Assembly: GCA_030512335.1 (NCBI GenBank)
Contig: JAULSU010000006.1
Coordinates: 682,001 to 746,000, forward strand
Source of the DNA: Immersiella caudata
Taxonomy: Eukaryota; Ascomycota; Sordariomycetes; Sordariales; Lasiosphaeriaceae
Length of the DNA stretch: 64,000 bases
Direction of reading: 5' to 3'
Under the pieces are notes generated by a model. It saw only the letters and a list, made by a program, of their open reading frames with translations, ran no database searches and was not told the origin of the DNA. Positions 24,425 to 34,962 of the stretch are shown here, piece by piece (the first letter of the stretch is position 1; every line of letters begins with the position of its first letter). The position numbers and the translations under genes are program-made.

Positions 24425-25684
24425 ATGTCCTGCGTCGTCCGCGAAGTAGCCTGGCGCGCCCCCGCCTGCAACCTCCCCAGTTACCCCCGTCCCCAAGGCC
24501 GAACCCCCCTCTGTGAAAAGCACCTCTGCCGCTTCGGCCGCTCCCCGCTCACCCAGCGCGGTCCCCGCTGCTACGAAGTCCCCCTCCGGCTGGTCTACTC
24601 CGTGCGCGACTCGGGCGGTTTACTCCCCGACGATACCGAGTCTTTTTTCTGCGAGGCGCACGACGGATATGCGTGTCGTGCTAGTGTGGAGGATGGGAGT
24701 CGGTGTGATAGTGAGAGGGTGAGCGGGGGGGAGTACTGTGCGGTTCATGGGGAGAGGGTGTGTAGGGCTAGGATGAAGGGGGGAGGGACGTGTAGGAGTG
24801 TGGCGATGGAAGGGGGAGAATATTGTAGTAGTCATCGGTGCGGGAGTATGTTGGAGGGAGGGGGGAAGGGGGAGAGGTGTGGGATGCAGAGGAGCAGGGG
24901 GAGTGCGTATTGTGATGGGCATGTGTGCATTTGGAGGGATGCGGAGGGGAAGAGGTGTGAGAAGCAGAGCCCGCAGAGGGGGGCGTGCTGTGTGAAGCAT
25001 ACGTGTGGGAGGTGTGAGTTTGGGGCGGAGGATGGGACGGGGAACTGTATTTATCATTTGTGTGCGTGGGGGAGGAGGGGGAAGGGGAGGGAGTGGCCGC
25101 CGTGTGCGGAGAGTGTTGATAAGGAGGGGTATTGTGGGAGGCATTGCGGCGGTGGGATACAGAGGAGCGGGACAGTGGATCCCTCGCGGATGAGGAGGAA
25201 GACGAGGATGCTGGAGGAGGCGGTTGAGTATGTGCCGGCGGCGGCGGTGTATGAGGAGGATGACAACACCGAGTACTTTTCGGATCCGGAGTACCGACCG
25301 GCGATACCCGTGCCAAGGGTCACCAAGAGGGAGAGGAGCGGGAGTACGAGGCTGATGAAGAGATTGGAATACAGGGTGCATGATACGGATAGGGGGAGCA
25401 GTCAGGGGAGCTGGTCTCAACCGTCGGGGAGCTACATGCCGCCGCAGGGGAGTTGGTCGCAACAGGGGAACTGGCCGCAACAAGGGAGTTGGTCGCAGCA
25501 GCAAGGGAGCTGGCCTCAGCAGCATCAACGTCCGCATCCACGTCAACCCCAACACCAACACCAAGGGAGCTGGTCTCAACAACAACAGCAGCAGCAGCAG
25601 CACCAACACCAAGGAAGCTGGTCTCAACCGCCTCAAGAGTGGTCATTGTCCTTGCGGCCCTGGAGGCCGTCGACGCCTTATTGA
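24425..25684 (+). CDS. unrecognised Cys/His-repeat protein with Gln-rich QGSW tail
   Basis: Single-exon gene, 419 residues; not recognised from any named family. Residues 15-240 contain eight tandem units each ending in C-x2-H: H33, H79, H108, H137, H166, H192, H211 and H240. The best units follow C-x9-C-x10-C-x2-H (84/94/105/108, 113/123/134/137, 168/178/189/192); others differ only in the first gap (x12 at 139, x2 at 194, x13 at 213). The regular CCCH spacing strongly suggests one zinc ion per unit, but this is inference. An acidic linker with EEDDNTEYFSDPEY follows, then a low-complexity tail (about 330-405) of QGSW/QGNW units with poly-Gln and His. There is no signal peptide or membrane segment. 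Codons are C-ending up to about 24,655 and G-ending after. The start is the first ATG of the frame. Confidence 0.75.
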   Translation: MSCVVREVAWRAPACNLPSYPRPQGRTPLCEKHLCRFGRSPLTQRGPRCYEVPLRLVYSVRDSGGLLPDDTESFFCEAHDGYACRASVEDGSRCDSERVSGGEYCAVHGERVCRARMKGGGTCRSVAMEGGEYCSSHRCGSMLEGGGKGERCGMQRSRGSAYCDGHVCIWRDAEGKRCEKQSPQRGACCVKHTCGRCEFGAEDGTGNCIYHLCAWGRRGKGREWPPCAESVDKEGYCGRHCGGGIQRSGTVDPSRMRRKTRMLEEAVEYVPAAAVYEEDDNTEYFSDPEYRPAIPVPRVTKRERSGSTRLMKRLEYRVHDTDRGSSQGSWSQPSGSYMPPQGSWSQQGNWPQQGSWSQQQGSWPQQHQRPHPRQPQHQHQGSWSQQQQQQQQHQHQGSWSQPPQEWSLSLRPWRPSTPY

Positions 25685-26717
25685 GGGGCGTATACCCGGA
25701 TGGGGATACAAATAACACGACGAAGACGATATCGACTCCCTGGTGGAAAGCGAGGCCCAGAGGGCTCCTTCGCGTCTAATATGCTAGAAGATTGATACAA
25801 GAGCTGGACGCACTTTGGGGATGTGGACTGAACTGGATGACTGTTGAGCTGTAGTAATAGAAACTAAGAAGGAACGACGCGCGAGAATAGAGAAGAAGTT
25901 GGTTATCTGTAAGTAGACAACCACCCCCGTTATTGTTACGATTGATCAGATTGAATGTATCTTGCTCTTGGCCTCTGGCTGGAGAAGAGCATAGGATGTA
26001 GATAATCGAGACTAATATCCTCTTACCCGCGCTGGTTATTCCATCAACCCCTTTTTTGTGCGGGCAGATGAGGGCATTCGCACTCATGTTTGGATCTTGC
26101 TGTTGGTGTATAGCTGATCCTATCCGAGATCCTCCACTGCATGGTGATCCGGACAGCCTCGCAAGTAACCGTAGACCGTAGCTCTAGACTGAATCACAAG
26201 CGAACACGTTCCAATTCATGTCCATTTCATACTGATTATCCGTGCGTTTTTATTGTGACGCCCACTGAGTGGTTTTTCCGAATCAGTGTCGTCAGCACCC
26301 CGAGAACCAATGACGCGCTCGCCGAGTTGCCTATTGCCGGGCTGCGTAGCGGTGGCATTTCTCCGGGCGAACCATCCCTCCGGCCGTCGCTGTCGCATTC
26401 GTATTGTCCGCGCGCCCGTATGGCCGGGCTTAACTCCGCTAAATGCTAAATGCGCTGGCGTTACAGCGGAATCAGCCCCCTGTCATGTCGCAATCGCCAG
26501 CAATCCAGCACCGGGTCCAGTCGCAGCACAGCCCAAGGAGTTCTCATCAGGCACACGGGGCGATCTGACGCGGCTTCGGGCGCATCGACTGTCCGAGAGA
26601 GAGACACAGGCTGCCTGCTAAATACCAGCGCATCGAATTCGTCTTTATCGAGTCTTTGTCGCTACCTATCCTGCACCACCTACCACCCGCAACATCTCCG
26701 ATCAACGCAGTCGCACA
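25685..26717. other. intergenic 1.0 kb
   Basis: 3' region of the cysteine-repeat gene and 5' region of the lipase gene. No recognisable gene or RNA. Confidence 0.5.
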
Positions 26718-28250
26718 ATGACAGAATACACAGGCGGCGCCCTTGAGGCGGATCATCTCTGCGTCCTCGTCCACGGAGTAAGTTCCCCCGACACTACAGC
26801 GCACGTCACAAATCGACTCTAGAGAATACTGACACGACACGTCGCAGCTATGGGGCAACCCCAACCACATGGCATCGGTCGCCAAAACCGTACGCGCCCA
26901 ATTCCCTCCCGAGAAGGTGTACCTCTTGGTCGCCAAGCGCAACAGCGGGTCCTTCACCTATGACGGCATTGAGTGCGGCGGCGAGCGCGTTTGCCTCGAG
27001 ATCGAAGAGGAGTTGGAGTCGATCAAGCGCCGCGGCGGCAACATCAAGAAAATAAGCATCGTCGGCTACTGTATGTGCGATTCCTTCAATTTTCCTCAAT
27101 TTTTTTTTGGCCCGTTTAGTCCTTTACCCTCTTGTCTCAGGAGGGTCCGAGGAGGAGACCTCCTGAGACATGCAACTATTGTCCTAGAATGGAAGTGAGT
27201 AGCTGACATCAAACACTAGCCCTCGGCGGGCTCGTCGCGCGCTACGCCATCGGCCTCCTCCACGCCCGCGGTGTCCTCGACAACCTCGAGTGCATGAACT
27301 TCACGGCCTTTGCCAGCCCCTTCGTCGGCGTGCGCAGCCCCCTCCGCGGCTGGTGGTCCGTCCTCTTCAACAGCCTCGGCGCCCGCACCCTCGCTACATC
27401 CGGCCGGCAGCTCTTCGGCGTCGACAAGTTCCGCGACACAGGAAAACCCCTCCTCGCCGTCCTCGCCGATCCCAATTCCATCTTCATCTCCGGCCTCGCC
27501 CGCTTCAAACGCCGCACTCTGTACGCCAACATCACCAACGACCGCACCGCCGTCTACTACACCACCGGCCTCGACAAGACCGATCCCTACACCGATCTCT
27601 CCAAAGTAAAAGTCCACTACGTCAAAGGCTACGAGGACGTCATCCTCGACCCCATCAACCCCGTCTCCCCTCTCCCCGCCTCCCACCACGACCAACCCAA
27701 ACCCCCCCTCCGCGCCACCGCCACAAAGTGGTTCCGTCGTATCCCGCTCATCCTCGCCCTCACCGTCTTCATCCCCATCGGCGTGGTCGCCTACCTCGTC
27801 AACTCCGCAATCCAAACCATCCGCTCCATCAACCGCGTCAAACAACACGAGTCCGGACTCGCGGGGATCGACATCAAATCCTACCGCGTCCCATTATGGA
27901 TCAACGAAATCCGCGAAGCGGTCGAGGACGCATACGAAGAGATCAACAGTTCGCAGAACCAGGAGTACCTGCGCCTGTCGGACTCTGAAGGAGAAGGGTC
28001 GGACTCGGGGGAGGAGATACTCGCGCTGGAGAGGAAGCAGAGCCAGCCGTGGAGGCCGACGCTGGCGCTGGCGCCATATCAGTTTGCGGCGAAGGAGGCG
28101 TTGGATAAGGTGGGGTTTAGGAAGTTTGGGGTGTGGATTCACCAGGCGACGCATTCGCATGCTGCGATTGTGGTAAGGACGGAGAGGGAGAATTTTAGTG
28201 AGGGGCAGGTGGTGTTGAATCATTGGGTTAGGGAGGAGTTTTTGCCATAG
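26718..28250 (+). CDS. DUF676-type serine lipase, Lpl1-like
   Basis: Predicted phospholipase/serine esterase; layout resembles yeast Lpl1 (YOR059C), a lipid-droplet phospholipase. Exons 26718-26777, 26848-27070 and 27220-28250 give 437 residues. The oxyanion region is LCVLVHGLWGNPNHM, split by intron 1. The nucleophile elbow GYSLGGLVARY puts the catalytic serine at residue 95, its codon split T|CC by intron 2. A hydrophobic stretch IPLILALTVFIPIGVVAYLV (about 274-293) could anchor the protein to a membrane or droplet surface. Near the C-terminus HQATHSHAAIVV may hold the catalytic histidine. Intron 2 (27071-27219, 149 bp) is longer than most here and contains a perfect 12-bp inverted repeat. 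Codons change from C-ending to G-ending near 27,960. Confidence 0.87.
27133..27170. repeat. perfect inverted repeat inside lipase intron 2
   Basis: Arms TGTCTCAGGAGG (27133-27144) and CCTCCTGAGACA (27159-27170) are exact reverse complements around a 14-nt loop. The element lies wholly within the intron that splits the catalytic serine codon. Confidence 0.9.
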
Positions 28251-28775
28251 GGTGGTGTATGAGTGAGGGTTTAGAGTGTATGATGTTGGAGTTGGATAGA
28301 TAGGGGCTGGAGTTTGGGAGGGGATACCCCTTTGTATTAGCATTGGTTTTGGATGGAGCACGTATCGCGTATAGGTGCGCTCAGGAATAATAACTATATA
28401 TGGGATTACCTAGATCATTCCCTGAGGTTTTTGTACCAGTTGTCACTGTAGGTCATATTCATGGTGCACTCTGCTATGGAAGCACTTCTGAGTTTACCAC
28501 ATGTAACAACGACCAGGGCTGAGATCACTCGGGCTCATTAACCAGCCCAGCCGGGGAGTCGACTGTTACAGTTAATGTCATGTCAGTGAGTGCGAAGGTT
28601 CACTTGAAATCATCGACTTCTTAACGTCTTCTCACCGGGCAATCCTTCAAGCACCGCCTGTTCAGCTGTCTGGCCTCCGCGTAGCCTCCACATCTTCGCC
28701 GCGAGTGAAACCTACGTCTCCACCAGACCCTCGGCAAAAGGAAACGCCCACAGACCTGCAAAACAAAAAAAACAA
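28251..28775. other. intergenic, lipase 3' side
   Basis: Between the lipase stop and the tRNA-Asn 3' end. An A-run at 28765-28772 is the poly-T terminator of the tRNA on the minus strand. Nothing else recognised. Confidence 0.5.
28765..28772 (-). terminator. Pol III terminator of tRNA-Asn
   Basis: Eight consecutive T residues on the minus strand starting four bases after the tRNA 3' end, the standard RNA polymerase III stop signal. Confidence 0.8.
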
Positions 28776-28879
28776 CTCCCCGGGTAAGGCTTGAACTTAC
28801 AACCTCCGGATACCTGCTACTGCTTCGAGATGAAATGAATATAACAGTCCGACGCGCTATCCGGTTGCGCCACCAGGGA
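28776..28879 (-). tRNA. tRNA-Asn(GTT), intron-containing
   Basis: Folds as a cloverleaf: acceptor TCCCTGG paired with CCGGGGA, D stem GCGC/GCGC, anticodon stem TCGGA/TCCGG, T arm GTAAG-TTCAAGC-CTTAC, discriminator G. The anticodon loop CTGTTA is interrupted after position 37 by an intron of about 30 nt and resumes with A38. Anticodon GTT, hence asparagine. The long apparent loop is explained by the canonical tRNA intron position. Alternative readings of the anticodon break the stem. Confidence 0.87.
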
Positions 28880-29306
28880 TTGGTGAGAATTTGTTGATGT
28901 TGAGGTCTGGAATTCGGATCCAAGATATCAAAAGGCTGTGTGCAGTTTGGGGAATAAACGTCAAGACAGGAGGGTTGGCTTTGAGTACTTTTGTAATGTT
29001 TTCTAGCTTAGAGGGATGGGATGTGTTTGTTATTTTTCCAACTTGAAACTATTCTATTTGTGCGTGCGTGCGTGTCACCACAGACTCACCTCTGGTGTGT
29101 GCTGGGAGAATGCTCTGGTCTACCCGAACGCCAAGATCCCAATTTAGCCTCCCGGACCCACATGTGACCCGAGGACATGGTTCAGGTGCGCCACCACATG
29201 GTCCAAGCTTCTCCATCCCCGAAAACTTGTGGGTCTTCATATCCCCAGCAAAGTCAGAATCTACACCGCGACAGCATCCCCGGATTGCTTCAATCCACAG
29301 CAGCGC
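28880..29306. other. divergent spacer tRNA-Asn / nth1
   Basis: Upstream of both the tRNA and the endonuclease III gene. The endonuclease frame stays open upstream to 29229 but without an ATG before 29307. Confidence 0.5.
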
Positions 29307-30931
29307 ATGCTCCCCACCCTTCGAAACCTCACGATGCGGACCTCACGCGTCGCAAAGGACACTTCCAAGCTCTTTGACACCGCTGATGCCACCGCTGAAG
29401 CTACCGCCAACGCAGCATCGAGCCTCCCGCGACGCTCCACGCGTTCCAGCCTCGCCCGGTTTTCCTACACTGCCTCTACCGCCGTCACCACCAAAGAAGA
29501 ACCCCTCTCCGACATCGAAGATGCCCTCAAGCCCACACCCCCTTCCTCCTCCGCCAAACCCACCATAGCCCGCCTCACCAAACGAAAACGCGCGACAACA
29601 ACCACCACAACGACCTCCTCGCCCCCATCCAAAATCAAAGCCGAGTCTCCCTCCTCCTCCTCATCCGACTTCTCCTCCCCCGAGTCCTCCCCCGACACCA
29701 AGCCAAAAACCAAAGCCAAAGCGAAACCGACCCGCGCCCTCCGTAAACCCGCCCGCAAAACCACCCTCCCCGATGGTTCCATCTCCGTCTCACCCCCCAC
29801 CGGGTGGGAAGAAGTATACAACGTCGCCTTCTCCATGCGCCTTCCCGGCGGCGCCGCTGCCAACGCAGCCGTAGACACCATGGGTTGTGAGCGGTTAGCT
29901 GCGCCCACGGCCAGCGTAAAAGACAGACGGTTTCATACTCTGGTTGCGCTCATGCTGAGCAGCCAGACGAAGGACACGGTGAATGCGGAGGCGATGAAAC
30001 GGTTGCAGAGGGAGTTGCCTGCGGCGAGGGAGGGAGGGGAGGTGGGATTGACGTTGGAGAATATGTTGGCCGTTGATGAGGGGGTTTTGAATGGTGAGTT
30101 TGGCATTGGGAAGCAGACATGGGATGGAAGGCTGACGTTTACAGAGTTGATTGGCAAGGTTGGGTTTCATAATAACAAGACAAAGTACGTTATATTTCTA
30201 CATCAATATACCGAGACAGCAGGAACGGGGCTAACACCAGACACAGATACCTAAAACAAACAGCCGTCATCCTCCGCGACAAGTTCAACTCTGACATCCC
30301 CCCTACCATCGAAGGGTTAATGTCCCTCCCCGGCGTCGGTCCCAAAATGGTAACCCCCCTTCACCAACAACGCAAGGGAGGCTTGAACTAACGCTCCCAG
30401 GCCCATCTCTGCATGTCCGCCGAAAACGGCTGGAACCGCGTCGAAGGCATAGGCGTCGACGTCCATGTCCACCGCATCACCAACCTCTGGGGCTGGCAAA
30501 ACCCACCTTCCAAAACCCCCGAGGAAACGCGGTTGGCGCTGCAATCCTGGCTGCCAAAAGACAAGTGGAAGGAGATCAACTGGTTGCTAGTCGGTCTAGG
30601 ACAAGCGGTGTGTTTACCGGTGGGGAGGAAATGCGGGGACTGTGAGTTGGGATTAAGGGGGTTGTGCAAGGCGGCGGATAGGAAGAAGGTGAATGAGGGG
30701 CGGAAGAGGAGGGAGGTGAAGGTGGAGATGGAGATGGGGGTTGAGGTGGGGGTGGAAGAGGAGGGGGACGTCAAGATGGAGACGAAAATGGAAAGTGTGA
30801 AAAAAGAGGTGGTGAAGGAGGAGGAGGGTGAAGAGGTGAAGGTGAAAAAGGAGGTTGTCGATGAGGTCGATGTCGAGATGAAAGCGGTGAGGCCGGCCAG
30901 GTCGGCGCGGAACCCCAAGCGGAGTGAATGA
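29307..30931 (+). CDS. nth1: endonuclease III-type DNA glycosylase/AP lyase
   Basis: Base-excision repair enzyme removing oxidised pyrimidines, acting in nucleus and probably mitochondria. Exons 29307-30093, 30145-30184, 30247-30349 and 30401-30931 give 486 residues. A Ser/Thr/Lys-rich N-terminal 160 residues precede the HhH-GPD fold: FHTLVALMLSSQTKD, IGKVGFHNNKTKYLKQTA, the helix-hairpin-helix LPGVGPKM with the catalytic Lys at about 309, and GVDVHVHR with the catalytic Asp at about 330. The [4Fe-4S] loop is C-x6-C-x2-C-x7-C (CLPVGRKCGDC then ELGLRGLC), two residues longer in the last gap than in E. coli Nth. A Lys/Glu-rich tail of about 90 residues follows. The first ATG (29307) gives a basic, mitochondrial-looking start; ATG 29334 is an alternative. 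Confidence 0.93.
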
Positions 30932-31836
30932 GTCGAACGACTCCACTTGGCGGTTGCAACGCCGTTGAGAGAATGCGGGAAGCGGTGTGTTGTCGTTGTA
31001 TCTAATACTAGCCTAATTGCTACCCGACCCTGTGATGCCCAGTAACAGTGGCTAGCCTTGGAACGGAAACTCATGCAAGATACGATATCGGAGCCTGTGT
31101 TGGCAAGTTGAGTGGCATATGCACGTCACTAATTAGGTCAATTGTGCGATAGAACACGCACGGGCACAATCAGGATTCAAGCGGGTGGTGGTGGTCCAAT
31201 GACCCCCCTAATAGGGGGTGGGTGGTATTGGTAATCGGAACAGATGCTAAGTTGGCCTCCCTGTCCATCCGTGCTCCCTACCAGCGGTGATGACCGAGGC
31301 CCAAAATTGAGATCCTCGCAATAAATCCATCCATGATCGAGAAGAGCCCCCTCTCTCAATCCCGTAAAACAGTCAAATATTCCTTGACCCCGCGACGCCG
31401 TGCCTCCCTTCTTAAAAATAACATTACAATGCGAGAAGACTCTTCCTCTCTATTCCTGTGCCTCGAGACACGCGCAGTTCCCTGGGTTGCCGATGCATTA
31501 TTGCGACATGGCCGTAGTGGCGGCCGCTTGCTTGATGGTGGTGAAGAAGATGTGGGTACGAAGGTGGGTGATGGCGATAGTAATTATGATGTGATTCACA
31601 TGTGCCGGGTGGAGCCGATGCTCACTCAGCTGGTAATCGTGAGTTTGGTCGATCGTTTGCGCCACTGCCGCTTCCGCGCTCTCCGGAGAGCTGCGCCGGT
31701 CAACGGTCGAGCGTTCGGACTCGCGAGCTTCCTGTCGCATCGAGTGCCATCTTGACGCTGCGATGGTCGGGATGGGTCGGGTCGCTGGCGAGGGTGTCGG
31801 CTGCCGGGCGACGGCCGTTTGCGGGCGCGACCCGAG
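30932..31836. other. convergent intergenic 0.9 kb
   Basis: 3' regions of nth1 and the AN1 gene. ORFs at 31333-31755 (+) and neighbouring frames lack any family signature. Confidence 0.5.
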
Positions 31837-32219
31837 TTACACGCCCCTGATGACTTGGGTGCGCTCCTTGTTGAGCTGCATGGCATTTTGCTCGAACGCC
31901 TCCTTCTTGCACTATTTTGTGGCGAACGGAAACATATGTCAGCCAACGAGTCATCTTCGGATAAAACGTCTGACAGGCCGACAAGCCACCACTGCGGCTC
32001 ATCTCGTGCTCGTGCTTCTGGAGGGCAAGGTGCAAGGCTCCCGACGCGGGCGCCGACAACGGGGTTGCTACTCACGTCTTCCAGATTCTGGCACTTGTGA
32101 TCCTCTAATAAGCGGTGGTTGTTGCAGTAGTGACCATTGCAGAACGCGCAGTCTCCCGATATCCGCTGTGCGGCCGACTTGCAGTCGCTGAAGCTGCACT
32201 TGATCTTCCTGGGAGGCAT
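31837..32219 (-). CDS. small AN1-type zinc finger protein
   Basis: Exons 32219-32076 and 31911-31837 give 72 residues. An AN1 finger fills the N-terminal two thirds: C8-x4-C13-x10-C24-x2-C27-x4-C32-x2-H35-x5-H41-x-C43, binding two zinc ions in the known fold. The second exon adds a Lys/Glu/Gln-rich helix ending ERTQVIRGV. AN1 proteins are linked to ubiquitin/proteasome and stress responses (for example yeast Cuz1 and Tmc1); no other domain is present to refine this. The intron (164 bp) has GTGAGT..TAG ends. It contains no in-frame stop after the donor, so a retained transcript would encode an unrelated 149-residue extension. The leader upstream holds a (GGAA)n run near 32400-32420. Confidence 0.85.
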
Positions 32220-34962
32220 GGTAGTGATGTTCGTTTGCAATAGCGGTCGGTATCGGTCGCGTGATCCAAACGTCAGGTGTTGTCGGAAAACTTGTCCAGA
32301 GTGGTGACGAAACCGGTAGGTTGTTGTCCAAGCTGGTGACGAGTTGACTTGCAAGTCGAGTGGATGTCGTGGTTGAAGTCGATGGTGGGAGAAGGAAGAG
32401 GGAAGGAAGGAAGGAAGGAAGGCAGGAAAAGGGGTCGGGTGCGAGGTTATAACCAAGGGACGAGGCGGAGGTCTGCCCGATGACAGCAACGCAACTCACG
32501 TGGCGTCAATCCCAAGGACATGCCGGGGTGACTTGCTGGTCCGGGTGGCCAGCTCACTTTCAGGCCGCTCAGGCCGGCTAGGGTGGAAATAGCTGGAAAG
32601 CGTTCGACCCAGTCCAGACCAGGCAGCGGGCTGGTGAGGCAAGCCGTGGGGCGAAATGAGGAGCCGCCGCGAGGGCCTCAGTACGAACCTGGAACTGGAA
32701 AGCCACTTCAGATCACTTTGCACACCGCCGTGCCAGTAGCACGCAACAAGGAATGGGCGTCCGGACCCGTCGTTTGCGCTGCAAAGTCCTGCAAGTAGGG
32801 GCCGCATAGCAAATGTGTAATGACCGCCTGGAAACGGGTCCTGCGGATTCATCAGAGTCGCATTCTTGCACTGCATCAAGTTTCTTGATTGAGGCTTGCA
32901 AGGCCCGCGGCGCCTGCATTGCCCGTCCGGTAATCCCAATCTTGCTTTTCCGACAGTGCCGCTGCCGGCGGATATCTCCACCCCTCCTCCATGCGATCCG
33001 CAGAAAGTGCTTCCCGGTACCTTGAGAGGTACCTGCAGGGACTTCCTTCCCGGCTTCGAGGCTCCCAGAACCGGCCTCTTCCACCACCATCATCTCAGCT
33101 CATCGCATTTTGGTGTGCCTCGGCGTTGCTTCTCCAACTCAGCTGGCCCATGTTCCCCGAAATATCTCCAATGTTTTTGTGTCGTTGTGTGTCCCAGCAC
33201 CGGGGTATGCTCGTATCCATTGTCTCGCAGACGTATCCAAGGCATTCCTTCCGCCGCATCCTCTGTCAATCAATGTCTCCTGCGTTTGCTCCCACGGCAG
33301 AACGAAGCCCGATCCGAACGCCGAGTGGCTGGCGATGGCTGGCGGCAACAGCTCATCCGCTAGTCCAAAGGTCAGCAAAACACCGCTCCCCTGGCCCTCA
33401 ATGGCCGCTTTCATCACCACCACCATGTCGCCGCTACTGTAGCGTATTTGCTGGCGGCGTGCCAGAACGATGGCCCGCGCATTGCACCATTTGAACCACC
33501 TTTCGCTTCCAACGTCATCTGTGTGTAAGTGGTCCCATTTGGCAGCGCCAGGTCCCTGCCTTGGCCGGTCGGTCCTTCCGTCCCATCACACCATGGACGG
33601 ACCGACAGCCGCCCCGCGGCCCTAGGCATGCCCCTAGGCCTGCCGGGCCCTTCGACGACAAGGAGACGGGGCCGCTCGGCGTGTCAAGGAGCCCGTTGAC
33701 ATTTTCCCCATATTCCACTTGGCTTGCTGTCCGCTTGCAGCTGCACTGCGCTGCGCTTCGGATCTGCACCTAACCTCGTTGGTGTTTTGATGATACAGTA
33801 GCAGCGGCCCAGGCCCGGGCATCGCATCGCATCGCATCGCATCCGCTTCATATCAATCGCAACACTTCCACCATTCACTCGCTGATGATCACCGGTGACT
33901 GCTGGCCCCAGTCTCACCGCCAGGACCGGCTGTCCATCCGCCGGGGCGTGCATCCACAATCACTTCCCCGAGACCCCTCCGCCGTTGAGTCTCATGGCCA
34001 ATTGCTCGCCAAAAGGGGCTCCACGAATCGTCTGGGAACACGAGACGCCCTTCAATATGTGGTGCGGGGGTTTTGGGCATACACTACTCCAGCCGAGCTG
34101 CAAATCACCACGCAACGATGCACATGGACGCTTTCGAGCGGAGGCACAGATCTCGCCATCTGGCCGTCGAATACGTGGTCGGGCCGTGGGCGGCCAGATC
34201 TCCTAACCCGCGCCCGATTAAAAAGGGGGGCACGAATGGGGCAACCCTCCATGCGACCACATCCGAGCTGGGCCACCGCTTCGAATATGGCAGGTGCACT
34301 ACGTTAGCACAATACACTACACCGGCGGTGTAAGTCCAAGCGGTCACGGCATTGGGTACCCTAAAAGCCCTCTTCCACCGCTTCTCATGTCCTCTTCTCG
34401 GTGCCCAGAACGAATGGTTCAGTCCTTCCAGCAACTTCGCGAATTCGCTGCGGGCGCGAGTCAAGCACGGAGTCACACCCCCGGCGCGGAGCTCGGCCCA
34501 TGGTGTCCTCAGTTCGGAGGCTGCCACAACAGGTTCATCCCTTATCGTTGGCGAGATCTTACCGTCATCTTCACTCCACCGCCATCGCCTCACAGTGGGG
34601 GCGTTTACTCGGGCCTAGTCGTTTCACGGACCTGCTTCCTGCCGTATGTCGTGGCAGGCAGAGCAAGACATCCATGTGTCGCCGAAGTCAAACTGTCGGC
34701 GGCTCCAGGTGCATCAGCCGCGATTCCACGCCAATCGGCTTCTGAGAAGCTGTCTTCAACCTTGCAAGTCTCACAATATCATGGTGTAAACACCTTGGTC
34801 ACGTTTCTCCATTGCACTGCACCATGGCCTGATATCTGTATCCGGTCGCTTTCTCCCATTCCCTATTCGCTAACAAGATTTACAACAGCTCGTCCGGACA
34901 TAGAGCCCTCCGAACTCCTTTTTTTATTTTATTTTTTTTACTTTTTCCTATTTTTAGGGAAT
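32220..34962. other. intergenic 2.7 kb
   Basis: No recognised gene. ORFs up to 167 codons overlap in all frames and have no signature. A (GGAA)n run lies at about 32400-32420 and (ATCGC)4 at 33821-33840. The right end is T-rich (34919-34956), next to the formaldehyde dehydrogenase 3' end. Confidence 0.45.
33821..33840. repeat. (ATCGC)4 tandem repeat
   Basis: Four uninterrupted ATCGC units in intergenic DNA. Simple repeat. Confidence 0.85.

Noticed and set aside
24620..25636. 338-codon antisense frame over the cysteine-repeat gene
   Set aside because: It is a Pro/Leu/Arg low-complexity product of the G-rich coding strand; the sense frame has regularly spaced Cys and His that chance would not give.
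24425..32219. Possible secondary-metabolite or defence gene cluster around the cysteine-repeat gene
   Set aside because: Neighbours are unrelated housekeeping genes (lipase, tRNA, endonuclease III, AN1 protein) on separate promoters; no backbone enzyme or transporter.
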